From Pseudobdellovibrionaceae bacterium (GTDB lineage Bacteria > Bdellovibrionota > Bdellovibrionia > Bdellovibrionales > Bdellovibrionaceae): a DNA stretch of 64,000 nt. Both the position numbers and the translations under genes were made by a program. Position 1 is the stretch's first letter. Every line of letters starts with the position of its first letter. The notes beneath the pieces were generated by a model. It was not told where the DNA came from. It did not search any database and saw only the letters and a list, made by a program, of their open reading frames with translations. The stretch lies in assembly GCA_019637915.1 (NCBI GenBank), contig JAHBUV010000001.1, positions 62,001-126,000 of the forward strand, given 5' to 3'. This document shows, in pieces, positions 31,916-40,256 of the stretch.

Positions 31916-34066
31916 ATGGCATACGATGTTCGTCCCCTCAAAGAGGCTTTCACCCTGCGCGCCGAAGGCGAGATCGCCGTCGTCACCTTCGACATCCCCA
32001 ATGAAAAAGTGAACAAGTTCTCGACCCCGGTGATGATGCGCCTGAAAGAGATCCTGGAGGAGCTGCGCGCCGGACCCTACAAGGCCGCGGTGTTCTTCTC
32101 GGGCAAGAGCAAGATCTACATCGCCGGCGCCGACATCGAGGAGATCAAGAACCTGAAGACGCCCGAGTCCTTCGATCAGGCCGTCAAGGCCGGTCAGGAG
32201 ATCATGAACATGGTCGAAGACCTGCCGATGCCGGTGATCGCCGCCGTGAACGGCGCCTGCGTCGGCGGCGGCTGCGAGTTCATCATGGCCTGCGATTACC
32301 GCATCGCTTCGGAGGATCCGTCCACGCGCATCGGCCTGCCGGAAATCCAATTGGGCATCATCCCGGGTTTCGGCGGCTGCGTGCGCATGCCGCGGATCAT
32401 CGGCCTGCAGGCGGCGCTGGACATCATCCTGGTGGGCAAGACCGTGCCCTCGAAAAAAGCGCAGAAATCCGGCCTGATCGATCGCACCGTGCATCCGGCG
32501 ATCCTTCAGGAGGAGGCCATGAAGTGGGCGAGGAGGCTCGTCAGCGAAGGCTCCGGCAAGCGCCGCAAGACCTTCAAGGCGAAGGGCGCCGTGAACGTGC
32601 TCCTCGACGGCCCGCTGAAGTTCGTCGTCTTCAAAAAAGCCAAAGAGACGATCCTGAAGAACACCCACGGCCACTACCCGGCGCCGCTCGCGGCCCTCGA
32701 GGTGGTGCGCAAAACCTACGGCCTGTCGGACCGTGAAAAGGCCTTGGGCATCGAGCGCGAGCACTTCATCGAGTGCGGCATGACCGACGTTTCGAAGAAC
32801 CTGATCCACGTGTTCTACCTGACCGAGATGGTGAAAAAACAGACCGGCGCGAAGGGCGACGTCAAAGGGCGCGACGTGAAGCGCCTGGGCATCCTCGGGG
32901 CCGGCACCATGGGCGGCGGCATCGCCTACACGGCGGCCGACAAGGGCATCGAGGTCCGCATGAAGGACCTGAACCCCGACGCCCTGTCGAAGGGATTGAA
33001 GCACGCGAGCGAGCTGTGGATGAAGCTCGTCAAGCGCAAGTCCATCGACAAGTACCAGTACAAACAGAAGATGGACCTGATCTCGACGACGACGGATTAC
33101 TCGGGCTTCGGCACGCTGGACCTGGTGGTGGAGGCCATCGTCGAGGACATGGGCATCAAGCAGAAAGTCATCGGCGAGACGGCGCGGAACATGCGCCCGG
33201 ACGCCATCATCGCCACCAACACCTCGTCGCTGTCGGTGACCGAGATGGCGAAGGGCCACCCGCGCCCGGAGTATTTCGCCGGCATGCACTTCTTCAACCC
33301 GGTGAACAAGATGCCCCTGGTGGAAGTGATCCGCGGCGAGAAGTCGTCCGACGAGACCGTCGCGACGGTGTTCGAACTCTCCAAGAAAATGGGCAAGATG
33401 CCGGTCGTCGTGAAGGACGGCCCGGGCTTCCTGGTGAACCGCCTGCTGCTGCCTTACATGGAGGAGGCGGCCTTCATGCTGCAAGAGGGCATGTCCATTG
33501 ATTTTGTTGATAAAGCCTACGTCCGTCAGTTCGGCATGCCGATGGGTCCCTTCGCCCTCATGGACGAGGTCGGCCTCGACGTCTGCCTGAAGGTGCTGAA
33601 GATCTTCCAGAAGGCCTATCCGGACCGCGTCGAGATCGCCCCGATCATGAGCGCTCTCGAGAAAACCGGCCGCCTCGGCAAGAAGAACAACAAAGGGTTC
33701 TACCATTACTCGGACGACGGCCGCCGCGGCGAGGTCGACCAGAGCGTGTACCAGGCCCTCGGCCTGTCGCAGCCCTCGAACCCGCACACCGCGGAGGAGT
33801 GCCTCGAGCGCGGCCTCTTCGCCATGGTGAACGAGTGCGCCCGCGCGCTCTTCGACGACAAGATCGTCGAGACGCCGAACGAGGTGGACCTGGCGATGAT
33901 CATGGGCACGGGTTTCCCGCCCTTCCGCGGCGGCCTCGCCCGCTATGCGGACAGCGTCGGGCTGGCGAATATCGTGACGAAACTCGAGAAGTATGCGACG
34001 GAACGCAAGGCTCATCGCCTGCAACCGGCCGACGCCCTTCGCCGGGCCCGGCGCTTTTACGAGTGA
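31916..34066 (+). CDS. fadJ: Enoyl-CoA hydratase / 3-hydroxyacyl-CoA dehydrogenase
   Basis: A 716-residue bifunctional alpha subunit of the beta-oxidation complex. The N-terminal crotonase domain (residues 1-190) shows I-A-G-A-D-I-E-E-I, V-N-G-A-C-V-G-G-G-C-E and I-P-G-F-G-G-C (oxyanion and catalytic glutamate region). The dehydrogenase domain begins near residue 320 with L-G-I-L-G-A-G-T-M-G-G-G-I-A (NAD site), then A-T-N-T-S-S-L-S-V-T, G-M-H-F-F-N-P-V-N-K-M and P-G-F-L-V-N-R. Both activities convert trans-enoyl-CoA to 3-ketoacyl-CoA for the thiolase encoded directly upstream. Size matches FadJ (about 714). Confidence 0.95.
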   Translation: MAYDVRPLKEAFTLRAEGEIAVVTFDIPNEKVNKFSTPVMMRLKEILEELRAGPYKAAVFFSGKSKIYIAGADIEEIKNLKTPESFDQAVKAGQEIMNMVEDLPMPVIAAVNGACVGGGCEFIMACDYRIASEDPSTRIGLPEIQLGIIPGFGGCVRMPRIIGLQAALDIILVGKTVPSKKAQKSGLIDRTVHPAILQEEAMKWARRLVSEGSGKRRKTFKAKGAVNVLLDGPLKFVVFKKAKETILKNTHGHYPAPLAALEVVRKTYGLSDREKALGIEREHFIECGMTDVSKNLIHVFYLTEMVKKQTGAKGDVKGRDVKRLGILGAGTMGGGIAYTAADKGIEVRMKDLNPDALSKGLKHASELWMKLVKRKSIDKYQYKQKMDLISTTTDYSGFGTLDLVVEAIVEDMGIKQKVIGETARNMRPDAIIATNTSSLSVTEMAKGHPRPEYFAGMHFFNPVNKMPLVEVIRGEKSSDETVATVFELSKKMGKMPVVVKDGPGFLVNRLLLPYMEEAAFMLQEGMSIDFVDKAYVRQFGMPMGPFALMDEVGLDVCLKVLKIFQKAYPDRVEIAPIMSALEKTGRLGKKNNKGFYHYSDDGRRGEVDQSVYQALGLSQPSNPHTAEECLERGLFAMVNECARALFDDKIVETPNEVDLAMIMGTGFPPFRGGLARYADSVGLANIVTKLEKYATERKAHRLQPADALRRARRFYE

Positions 34067-34072
34067 GGACGA

Positions 34073-34465
34073 ATGATTCTCGACCGCCGTCAGAAGATGA
34101 TTTTTTTCCTGGTGTTCATGGCCGGCGTGATCGCGCTGTCCGTCGGTGTTTACGTCTCTTTCCAGAGGGGCATGACCGATCTGCGCAAAGCCGAAGAGAT
34201 GTCGCGCGACATCGTCATCTCGCTGAAGCCCTACCGTGAGGTGCCCCTCGAAGGCGAGGCCCTCGCGGCGCTGGCGCAATGCCGGAAGGAAAACCCCTAC
34301 AAACTCGGCGAGGACACGAAGCTCGCGTTCTGCCAGTGTTACGCCGTCAACGGCGATCCCCTGAAGGCCATGATGGAGCAGGATTTCCTGGCTTTTTCCG
34401 CCTTCAACCAGGCCTTGATGCGCACCTGCCTCGAGGACGTCCGCCCGGCCTCCGAAACGCCGTGA
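34073..34465 (+). CDS. Small single-pass membrane protein, unknown
   Basis: A 130-residue protein with one N-terminal transmembrane helix (about residues 9-30) and a soluble C-terminal part with Cys in A-Q-C-R-K, F-C-Q-C-Y and R-T-C. The topology suggests a membrane-anchored periplasmic domain with disulfides. It begins six bases after the fadJ stop and is probably on the fadIJ transcript, yet its tail resembles no beta-oxidation protein known to me. It could be an unrelated downstream gene sharing the promoter. Confidence 0.7.
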   Translation: MILDRRQKMIFFLVFMAGVIALSVGVYVSFQRGMTDLRKAEEMSRDIVISLKPYREVPLEGEALAALAQCRKENPYKLGEDTKLAFCQCYAVNGDPLKAMMEQDFLAFSAFNQALMRTCLEDVRPASETP

Positions 34466-34620
34466 ACCGCTCAGACCGGCCAGGGGAAACCCTTCTGTCG
34501 GCGCAAATCGTCCCTGGCGGGGTCGGCGCCCCGGCCGTCTCGATTTGAGGCGCTCAGAGGCCCTTTTTTCCGCTTTGGGGCCGCTGGCGCGGCACGCTCC
34601 TTGCCTCTGAAGAGGGGAGC

Positions 34621-35283
34621 ATGAAGAAGCGGTCTTCGGCCTCCAAGGCCCTGATTCTGGTGATGGCTCTGACCCTGGCGGCCTGCGGGCGCGGCGGGGT
34701 GCAGGCCGGTTCGCGCGCGGCGCTGACCCCGGACGGCGGCGGCAACGGCGGTCAGGGCGCTTCGGGCCTGCTTGAAAAATGCGCCAACGGGCAAACGGCT
34801 TACGGGCGCGTGACGGAACAAAGCAACAGCGGCCGCGGCTTCCAGCAGATGGTGGAGGATTTCGTTTCCGCCACCCTCGAGCCGAGTTCCATCGGCACGG
34901 TGAGCGGTCAGTCCGGCGCCAGCACATGGGTCTCTTTGCGCCTGCGTCTGAGCGTGCAGGACGGCCAGTGGCAGTCGACGCGGAATAAAATGGAGATTCT
35001 GATTCACGACTCCTGGGTCGGTCAGTACAACGACCAGGGGCAGATCATCGCGGACTATCCCGTGACCTTGAGCGAAGCGAGTCAGGGCCGGCTCGATGCG
35101 ACGGCGCGCACTTTTCAAATCGTCTTCGCCGACGCCTACGGCTCCGTCACCCTGCAGGGTCAGTGGAACGATCAGGTCGCCACCGGCACGGTGAGCTTTC
35201 AGAACACGAAGCACGTCACCAACGGCACGCCGGCCGGCGGGATCCTGGGGCAGTTCAGCGTTCCCACCTGCTCCATTTTCTGA
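34621..35283 (+). CDS. Lipoprotein of unknown function
   Basis: A 220-residue lipoprotein: signal M-K-K-R-S-S-A-S-K-A followed by a hydrophobic core and lipobox L-A-A-C (Cys near 22), then a Gly/Asn-rich linker and a beta-rich domain (V-S-L-R-L-R-L-S-V-Q, E-I-L-I-H-D-S-W-V, G-S-V-T-L-Q-G-Q-W) with three late or linker cysteines. No family recognised. Tight GAGGGGAGC before the ATG. A sigma-54-like GGCACG-N4-TTGC sits at 34591-34604, but its start point would leave only five leader bases, so its relevance is doubtful. Confidence 0.75.
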   Translation: MKKRSSASKALILVMALTLAACGRGGVQAGSRAALTPDGGGNGGQGASGLLEKCANGQTAYGRVTEQSNSGRGFQQMVEDFVSATLEPSSIGTVSGQSGASTWVSLRLRLSVQDGQWQSTRNKMEILIHDSWVGQYNDQGQIIADYPVTLSEASQGRLDATARTFQIVFADAYGSVTLQGQWNDQVATGTVSFQNTKHVTNGTPAGGILGQFSVPTCSIF

Positions 35284-35288
35284 CAGCA

Positions 35289-35317
35289 TTGACAAAATCG
35301 CCTCTTCGGCCTTGAAT
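35289..35317 (+). promoter_or_regulatory. Consensus -35 promoter predicting a leaderless message
   Basis: TTGACA (35289-35294) and TTGAAT (35312-35317) are spaced 17 bp. Transcription would begin at about 35324, one base before the ATG at 35325, and no Shine-Dalgarno is present, so the mRNA would be leaderless. The ATG at 35316 lies inside the -10 element and cannot be used from this promoter. Confidence 0.55.
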
Positions 35318-35324
35318 GGGCCGC

Positions 35325-36425
35325 ATGCGGACGCTTTATGGCTTTGACGCGGATGTTCTGCATTCCGTCGCGGGCGGTCGGTCGGCGATCGACATCCCGA
35401 AATTGAATATTCACAACGACAGCGAGGCCGAGGCTTTCCTGCACTCCTACGGCTTTGACCTGAAGCGCGCCGGCGACGAGGACAAGCTGTGGTACTTCTA
35501 CCGCCGCGCCCTGGTGCTGTTGACGGAGCGCCTGGGGTTCCAGGAGAGCGAAATCCCCGAGGCCCTGCGCGATCGCCGCCACCTGCAGGACATCCGTTTG
35601 CTGCTGCTGTGGGCGAGCTCGGCCCGTCCCCATGACCGCGATCTGCAGCGCTGGAGCTGCGCCATCCTCCGCTGCATGCACGTCTACGTGCACGCCGAGA
35701 GCGATCTGTTCAGTTTTTTCTCCGAAGAGATCCAGGCCCAGGTCCTGGGCTCTTTCCAGCAAAGCGTCGTGCACGACGGCACCCGCCACAAGACTTACCT
35801 GAAGCGCTCCCTGCACGACCGCGACGCCGTCGAGCTCGTGGGCTTTCACATGAAGCCCTTCAAGAATTCCCAGAGCACGGTGATCAAGCTCCTGGCGAAA
35901 CCCGATGCCCTGGCCATGAAGGTGTTCGACAAGCTCGGCGTGCGTTTCATCACGAAGAACCTGTTCGACACCTTCCGCGTGATCCGCGCCCTCGTCGAGG
36001 AAAGCCTGATCAGCTACCCCCACATCATGCCGGACCAGAGTTCCAACAACCTGTACCCGGTCGATCTGTTCGTGAAGGTCTGCGAGAAGATCGAGAGCAT
36101 GCCGGTGAAGCCGGACGACGAGCGGATCGAGGAACTGTTCCAGAAGGAACTCGCAGCGGCGGGCGGGGACGCGATCCTGTTCCGCAAGGCCAACGAGCAG
36201 TCGGACACGCAGTTCCAGTTCATCAAGTTCATCACGCGGAAACTGATCGAGGTGAACATCCCGGGTCGCGACAGCTTCAGCTTCTTCTATCCTTTCGAGG
36301 TGCAGATCCTCGATGCCAGGGCCCATGAGAGGGCGCTGAGCGGGCCCTCGGAGCACGAGGCCTACAAAGAGCGCCAGCGCCAGGCGGCGCGTCGCCGTTT
36401 GTTCCCGGAAACGAGCCCGCCGTGA
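35325..36425 (+). CDS. RelA/SpoT-like nucleotidyltransferase-fold protein
   Basis: A 366-residue cytoplasmic protein that I do not place in a named family with certainty. Residues 325-348 read E-V-Q-I, then H334, A337, G340, H344, Y347 and K348, exactly the spacing of the RelA/SpoT synthetase signature E-V-Q-I-R-T-x3-H-x2-A-x2-G-x3-H-x2-Y-K. Upstream are K180, S184 and K188 (matching the K, S and K of the ATP-binding loop), D202-K-L-G-V-R207 (matching D-L-I-G-I-R, catalytic Asp) and Y244 near N-N-L-Y-P. The first Arg of the R-x-K pair is missing, and about 65 extra residues sit before E325. No HD hydrolase, TGS or ACT domain. Start chosen from the promoter at 35289. plsC overlaps its end as GTGA. 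Pyrophosphokinase activity is inference. Confidence 0.7.
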   Translation: MRTLYGFDADVLHSVAGGRSAIDIPKLNIHNDSEAEAFLHSYGFDLKRAGDEDKLWYFYRRALVLLTERLGFQESEIPEALRDRRHLQDIRLLLLWASSARPHDRDLQRWSCAILRCMHVYVHAESDLFSFFSEEIQAQVLGSFQQSVVHDGTRHKTYLKRSLHDRDAVELVGFHMKPFKNSQSTVIKLLAKPDALAMKVFDKLGVRFITKNLFDTFRVIRALVEESLISYPHIMPDQSSNNLYPVDLFVKVCEKIESMPVKPDDERIEELFQKELAAAGGDAILFRKANEQSDTQFQFIKFITRKLIEVNIPGRDSFSFFYPFEVQILDARAHERALSGPSEHEAYKERQRQAARRRLFPETSPP

Positions 36426-37141
36426 ATTGGCTGTCCTATCCGCGCGCCCTGATCATGGTGGCTTTGTATCCCTTCGTGCTGTGGTTTTTCTCGGTCTTCT
36501 GCATTTTGCAGAACCTGCTGTTCAACCGCCGCGACTGGGACGACGCCGTGGTGCGGGCCTGGGGACGGGTGTCCTGCGCCATGTTCGGCGTCAAAGTCAA
36601 AGTCGAGGGCCGGGAGAACCTGCCCGCCGGGGGCTGCATTTTCCTGTTCAATCACTCGAGCTTCTTCGACATCTTCACCATGGCGGCGGTCTTCCCGGGC
36701 CTGCGTTACGGCGCCAAGATCGAGCTCTTCCGCATCCCCGTTTTCGGCTTCGCCATGCGCCGGGTGGGGATCCTGCCCATCGACCGCGGCCGCCGCGAGA
36801 AAACCTTCGGCGTGTACCGTGAGGCCCATGACCGCCTTGAAAAAGGCGAGCGCTTCGCCCTGGCGCCGGAAGGCACCCGCCAGGACGAGGAGCGCTTGGG
36901 GCCGTTCAAGGCCGGGCCTTTCGTCTTCGCCATCAACACCGGGGCGCCCGTCGTGCCCCTGGTGATCAAAAACGCCTCGCGCATCATGCCCAAGCACAGC
37001 CTTTTTCCGAACTGGGGGGTGTGGTCGCGGGAAGTGCGTCTGATCATTCTGCCGCCGGTGTCCGCCACGGACTACGTCCTGAAGGACCGGCCGCAGCTGC
37101 AGGAACGCGTGCGCCGGGACATGCAGCCCTATCTCAGTTGA
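36422..37141 (+). CDS. plsC: 1-acyl-sn-glycerol-3-phosphate acyltransferase
   Basis: A 239-residue membrane-associated acyltransferase making phosphatidic acid. It has an N-terminal hydrophobic anchor (residues 7-32), the catalytic N-H-S-S-F-F-D (His-x4-Asp) motif near residue 77, the R-V-G-I-L-P-I-D-R-G block, and P-E-G-T-R-Q, which binds the glycerol phosphate. The start is GTG overlapping the stop of the RelA/SpoT-like gene, so the two are translationally coupled. PlsC controls entry of acyl chains into phospholipids, a step that stringent nucleotides inhibit one reaction earlier (PlsB) in E. coli, making this coupling notable. Confidence 0.93.
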   Translation: MNWLSYPRALIMVALYPFVLWFFSVFCILQNLLFNRRDWDDAVVRAWGRVSCAMFGVKVKVEGRENLPAGGCIFLFNHSSFFDIFTMAAVFPGLRYGAKIELFRIPVFGFAMRRVGILPIDRGRREKTFGVYREAHDRLEKGERFALAPEGTRQDEERLGPFKAGPFVFAINTGAPVVPLVIKNASRIMPKHSLFPNWGVWSREVRLIILPPVSATDYVLKDRPQLQERVRRDMQPYLS

Positions 37142-38471
37142 GCGTGGTTTTCAGGGTCAGGCGGCGGATGCCCGTGTCGATCAGCAGCTCGATGCTGCCG
37201 TCGTCCAGGGGGGACACCTTCTGCAGGCGCACGTAGCGGGGCGGGCGCTGCAGTTTGCTTTCGATGTTGCGGCTCAAAAGGTCCCAGCGCAAATAGGGTT
37301 CGAAGCTCTCGCCGCGATCGCGGCTCTGGTGGACGCCGACGAACCAGCCGTCGCGGCCGCGGATCGCCACGGGCAGATCCTGGTCGCCGAACTGCGACAG
37401 CCGCGTCCACGTCGCGCCGTCCTCGGTCTTCCACACGCCCTTGGCGGACACCAGGCCCTGGATCTTCTGGGTGCCGACCAGGGAATAGGAAAACACATGG
37501 CGTTTGAGCAGCTCCTCGGTGCTGAGGGTGTCGCCCCTCGCGGGGCCGGCGCTGACGACGAGATTCTGTTTTTTCCACCAGACTTCGCCGTGACCGTCGA
37601 GCTGGCTGACGGCCCAGACGGTGGCGTCCGTGCGCTGGATCTCCACGTGGGCGCGCAGCGGCGGGCCGGGTTCGCGCAGCCGGCTCACGACGGCGCGGCG
37701 GGGATCGGTGTTGTAGCCCGTGACCTCCGCGAGCGGCAGGTTTTTGCCGTCGCGGGTTTTCAGCACGTCGCCCTCGCGGTGGCTGACCAGCACCCAGCCG
37801 TGCTTGTGGCGCCAGGCCCAGGTGGCGAAATCGGCGCGTCCGACCAGATGGTGCGAATCAATGAATCCTGTTTTTTCGCCGACGCGGGCGCGGATCCAGC
37901 CGCCGGCCAGGTGGGCGAGGGGCGTGACGCGGGCCCCGCGGGGCAGGGTGGTCAGCACGCGGCCGGCGTCGGCGGCGCGCTCGCGCACGAAGGTGTCGAT
38001 GAGGGCGACGAAGACGCCGGGATCGTCATTGACGTTTTCCAGGCGCGACAGCGGCAGCCAGCCCTCCTGGCCGCGGGCGCGGATGCGGGCCCAGGGCGGG
38101 CGGGTTTGCAGAAGCTCGGCGCGCGCCCCCCGGCTCACTTCGCCGCGGGGGCCGGCATCGCCGCGGCTGTCGGCGAGGAGTTGGGAGTTCTCCCTCAGCA
38201 GAACCGTTTTGGCGCACTGAAGATCGCGGATGACGTCCTCGTCGCGCAGGGTGAAGTCGCGTTTGTCCCATTTGACCTGCAGATGGGTCTCCTGCTCCTG
38301 GCGCAAAAGTTTCTTCTCGAGATTCGCGCGACTCGTCTGGCCTGAGGCGAACAGGGAATTCTGGCTCCGGTAAAAGGAGGTGGCGGAGGGCAGAACGGTG
38401 AGAGCGCCGGCGCGGGGCGGGGTGAAGAGCACCATCCAGGCCGCGGGCAGAGTCCACAACAGGGCTTTCAT
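37134..38471 (-). CDS. Secreted SH3-like-domain protein
   Basis: A 445-residue exported protein (signal peptide to about residue 23). Residues 85-215 contain two SH3-like repeats (L-L-Q-T-R-P-P-W-A-R-I-R-A-R-G-Q-E-G-W-L and V-T-P-L-A-H-L followed by G-W-I-R-A-R-V-G-E-K-T-G-F-I), a layout common in cell-wall-associated proteins. The later part (about 330-445) resembles BNR/propeller blades: V-W-K-T-E-D-G-A-T-W-T-R and S-R-D-R-G-E-S-F-E. Such BNR-type Asp boxes occur in sialidases and photosystem factors. No catalytic residues can be assigned. It converges with plsC, overlapping by eight bases. Confidence 0.7.
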   Translation of the reverse strand: MKALLWTLPAAWMVLFTPPRAGALTVLPSATSFYRSQNSLFASGQTSRANLEKKLLRQEQETHLQVKWDKRDFTLRDEDVIRDLQCAKTVLLRENSQLLADSRGDAGPRGEVSRGARAELLQTRPPWARIRARGQEGWLPLSRLENVNDDPGVFVALIDTFVRERAADAGRVLTTLPRGARVTPLAHLAGGWIRARVGEKTGFIDSHHLVGRADFATWAWRHKHGWVLVSHREGDVLKTRDGKNLPLAEVTGYNTDPRRAVVSRLREPGPPLRAHVEIQRTDATVWAVSQLDGHGEVWWKKQNLVVSAGPARGDTLSTEELLKRHVFSYSLVGTQKIQGLVSAKGVWKTEDGATWTRLSQFGDQDLPVAIRGRDGWFVGVHQSRDRGESFEPYLRWDLLSRNIESKLQRPPRYVRLQKVSPLDDGSIELLIDTGIRRLTLKTTLN

Positions 38472-38521
38472 GGAGACTCGATTGTCTCACCGCGGAAGGC
38501 GCCGTCTCAAGGCTAGTTCTT

Positions 38522-38549
38522 TTGACGAAGTCCGCGTTTTCACGATAAA
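38522..38549 (+). promoter_or_regulatory. Possible promoter of the hbd-crotonase-icmF operon
   Basis: TTGACG (38522-38527) and GATAAA (38544-38549) are separated by 16 bp, about 40 bp before the hbd start, and GAGG precedes the ATG. Moderate match to sigma-70 elements. Confidence 0.4.
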
Positions 38550-38588
38550 ACAACCCGTTCATTCCACGAAACATAACGCGAGGTAGCA

Positions 38589-39449
38589 ATGGCTTTGCAG
38601 AAGATTGGTGTCATCGGCGCTGGGCAGATGGGGAACGGCATCGTGCAGGTGTGCGCGGGCAAGGGTTTGGAGGTGATCATGATGGACGTGGCGGCCGCCG
38701 CCCTGGAGAAGGGTCTGGCGACCATCGCTTCGTCCTGCGATCGTCTGATCAAAAAAGAAGCCCTCACCGAGGATCAGAAAAAACAGCTGCTCGGGAAAAT
38801 CCGCACCACGACCTCTCTCGCGGATCTGAAGGACTGCGACCTCGTGGTCGAGGCCGCCACGGAAAACGTGGAGCTGAAACTGAAAATCTTCCGCGAGCTC
38901 GATCAGATCGCGAAACCCGGCGCGATCCTGTGCTCCAACACCTCGTCGATCTCGATCACCCGGATCGCCGGCGCGACGAAGCGCCCGGAGCTGGTCGCGG
39001 GCATGCATTTCATGAACCCCGTGCCGCTGATGAAGCTGGTGGAGGGCATCCGCGGCCTGCAGACCTCGGACGAGACTTTCGCCGCGGTGAGGGGCCTCAC
39101 GGAAAAACTCGACAAGGTCTTCGTGGAGTCGGTGAAGGACATGCCGGGCTTCATCGTCAACCGCATCCTCATGCCGATGATCAACGAGGCCGTGTACACC
39201 CTGCACGAGGGCATCGCCTCGGTGGATTCCATCGACCAGGCGATGAAGCTCGGGACCAACCAGCCCATGGGTCCCCTGACCCTGGCCGATTTCATCGGCC
39301 TCGACACCTGCCTCGCCATCATGAACGTGCTGCACGAGGGCCTGGGCGATTCGAAGTACCGCCCTTGCCCCTTGCTGGTGAAGTACGTCGAGGCCGGCTG
39401 GCTCGGCCGCAAGACGGGCCGCGGTTTTTACAACTATCAAAACAAGTGA
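38589..39449 (+). CDS. hbd: 3-hydroxybutyryl-CoA dehydrogenase
   Basis: A 286-residue monofunctional dehydrogenase oxidising (S)-3-hydroxyacyl-CoA, short-chain by size. NAD site [12 protein letters not shown] at the N-terminus, [15 protein letters not shown], catalytic His in [18 protein letters not shown], and the closing [13 protein letters not shown] motif. First gene of a three-gene operon (gaps of seven and five bases to the crotonase and icmF). Together these handle C4 acyl-CoA units such as crotonyl-, butyryl- and isobutyryl-CoA. Confidence 0.95.
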   Translation: MALQKIGVIGAGQMGNGIVQVCAGKGLEVIMMDVAAAALEKGLATIASSCDRLIKKEALTEDQKKQLLGKIRTTTSLADLKDCDLVVEAATENVELKLKIFRELDQIAKPGAILCSNTSSISITRIAGATKRPELVAGMHFMNPVPLMKLVEGIRGLQTSDETFAAVRGLTEKLDKVFVESVKDMPGFIVNRILMPMINEAVYTLHEGIASVDSIDQAMKLGTNQPMGPLTLADFIGLDTCLAIMNVLHEGLGDSKYRPCPLLVKYVEAGWLGRKTGRGFYNYQNK

Positions 39450-39456
39450 GCGTGCC

Positions 39457-40251
39457 ATGAGTCTGGAATTTCAAACGATCAAATTGGAAAACGACGGGCC
39501 GGTGTGGTGGCTTTCCGTGCACCGCCCGGAGGCGCTGAACGCCCTGAATTCGCAGGTGCTGTCGGAGATGGGCGAGGCCCTGCGCATGGTCGGCGAGCTG
39601 CCGTTCGAGAGCGCGCGCGTGCTCGTCATCACGGGCTCGGGGGAGAAATCCTTCGTCGCCGGCGCCGACATCAAGGAGATCGCCGCCCTCAGCGAGGACG
39701 AGGCCGTGGGCTTCGCCCACCGCGGGCAGAACGCCTTTCATGAATTGAACCTGATGAAGATCCCGGTGATCGCCGCCGTCAACGGCTTCGCTTTGGGCGG
39801 CGGCTGCGAGCTGGCCCTGGCCTGCGATTTCATCGTCGCCGCGGAGAACGCCAAATTCGGTTTGCCGGAAGTGAGCCTGGGCCTGATTCCCGGCTTCGGC
39901 GGCACCGTGCGTTTGTCGCGGGCCGTGGGCGCGCGCCGCGCCCGCGAGCTGATCTACACCGGCGACATGATCCCGGCCGCGGAGGCCCATCGTCTGGGCC
40001 TGGTGAATCACGTCGTGCCGGCGGCGGAACTGCGCCCGGCGGTGAAGGCCCTGGCGGAAAAAATCCTGGGGCGCGCGCCGGCGGCCGTGGGGATGGCGAA
40101 AAAATCCATCAACCGCACCTGGGACATGGACATCGAGGAAGGCCAGCGCTTCGAGGCGGAAAGCTTCGCCGAGCTCTTCGCCACGCAGGACGTGCGCGAA
40201 GGCACGGCCGCTTTCATTGAAAAACGCAAAGCCCAGTTCAAAGGTGAATAA
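39457..40251 (+). CDS. Enoyl-CoA hydratase (crotonase)
   Basis: A 264-residue crotonase-fold hydratase. V-A-G-A-D-I-K-E-I (oxyanion), [16 protein letters not shown], then [15 protein letters not shown] with the catalytic Glu pair, and a C-terminal trimerisation helix A-F-I-E-K-R-K-A. It hydrates crotonyl-CoA to 3-hydroxybutyryl-CoA, the substrate of the dehydrogenase encoded just upstream. Seven bases separate it from hbd, five from icmF. This small-chain set complements the long-chain FadIJ complex. Confidence 0.95.
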   Translation: MSLEFQTIKLENDGPVWWLSVHRPEALNALNSQVLSEMGEALRMVGELPFESARVLVITGSGEKSFVAGADIKEIAALSEDEAVGFAHRGQNAFHELNLMKIPVIAAVNGFALGGGCELALACDFIVAAENAKFGLPEVSLGLIPGFGGTVRLSRAVGARRARELIYTGDMIPAAEAHRLGLVNHVVPAAELRPAVKALAEKILGRAPAAVGMAKKSINRTWDMDIEEGQRFEAESFAELFATQDVREGTAAFIEKRKAQFKGE

Positions 40252-40256
40252 AGACT

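Noticed and set aside
30578-34927. 1449-codon minus frame across fadIJ
   Set aside because: Composition shadow of two well-supported genes; no ribosome-binding site and no domain.
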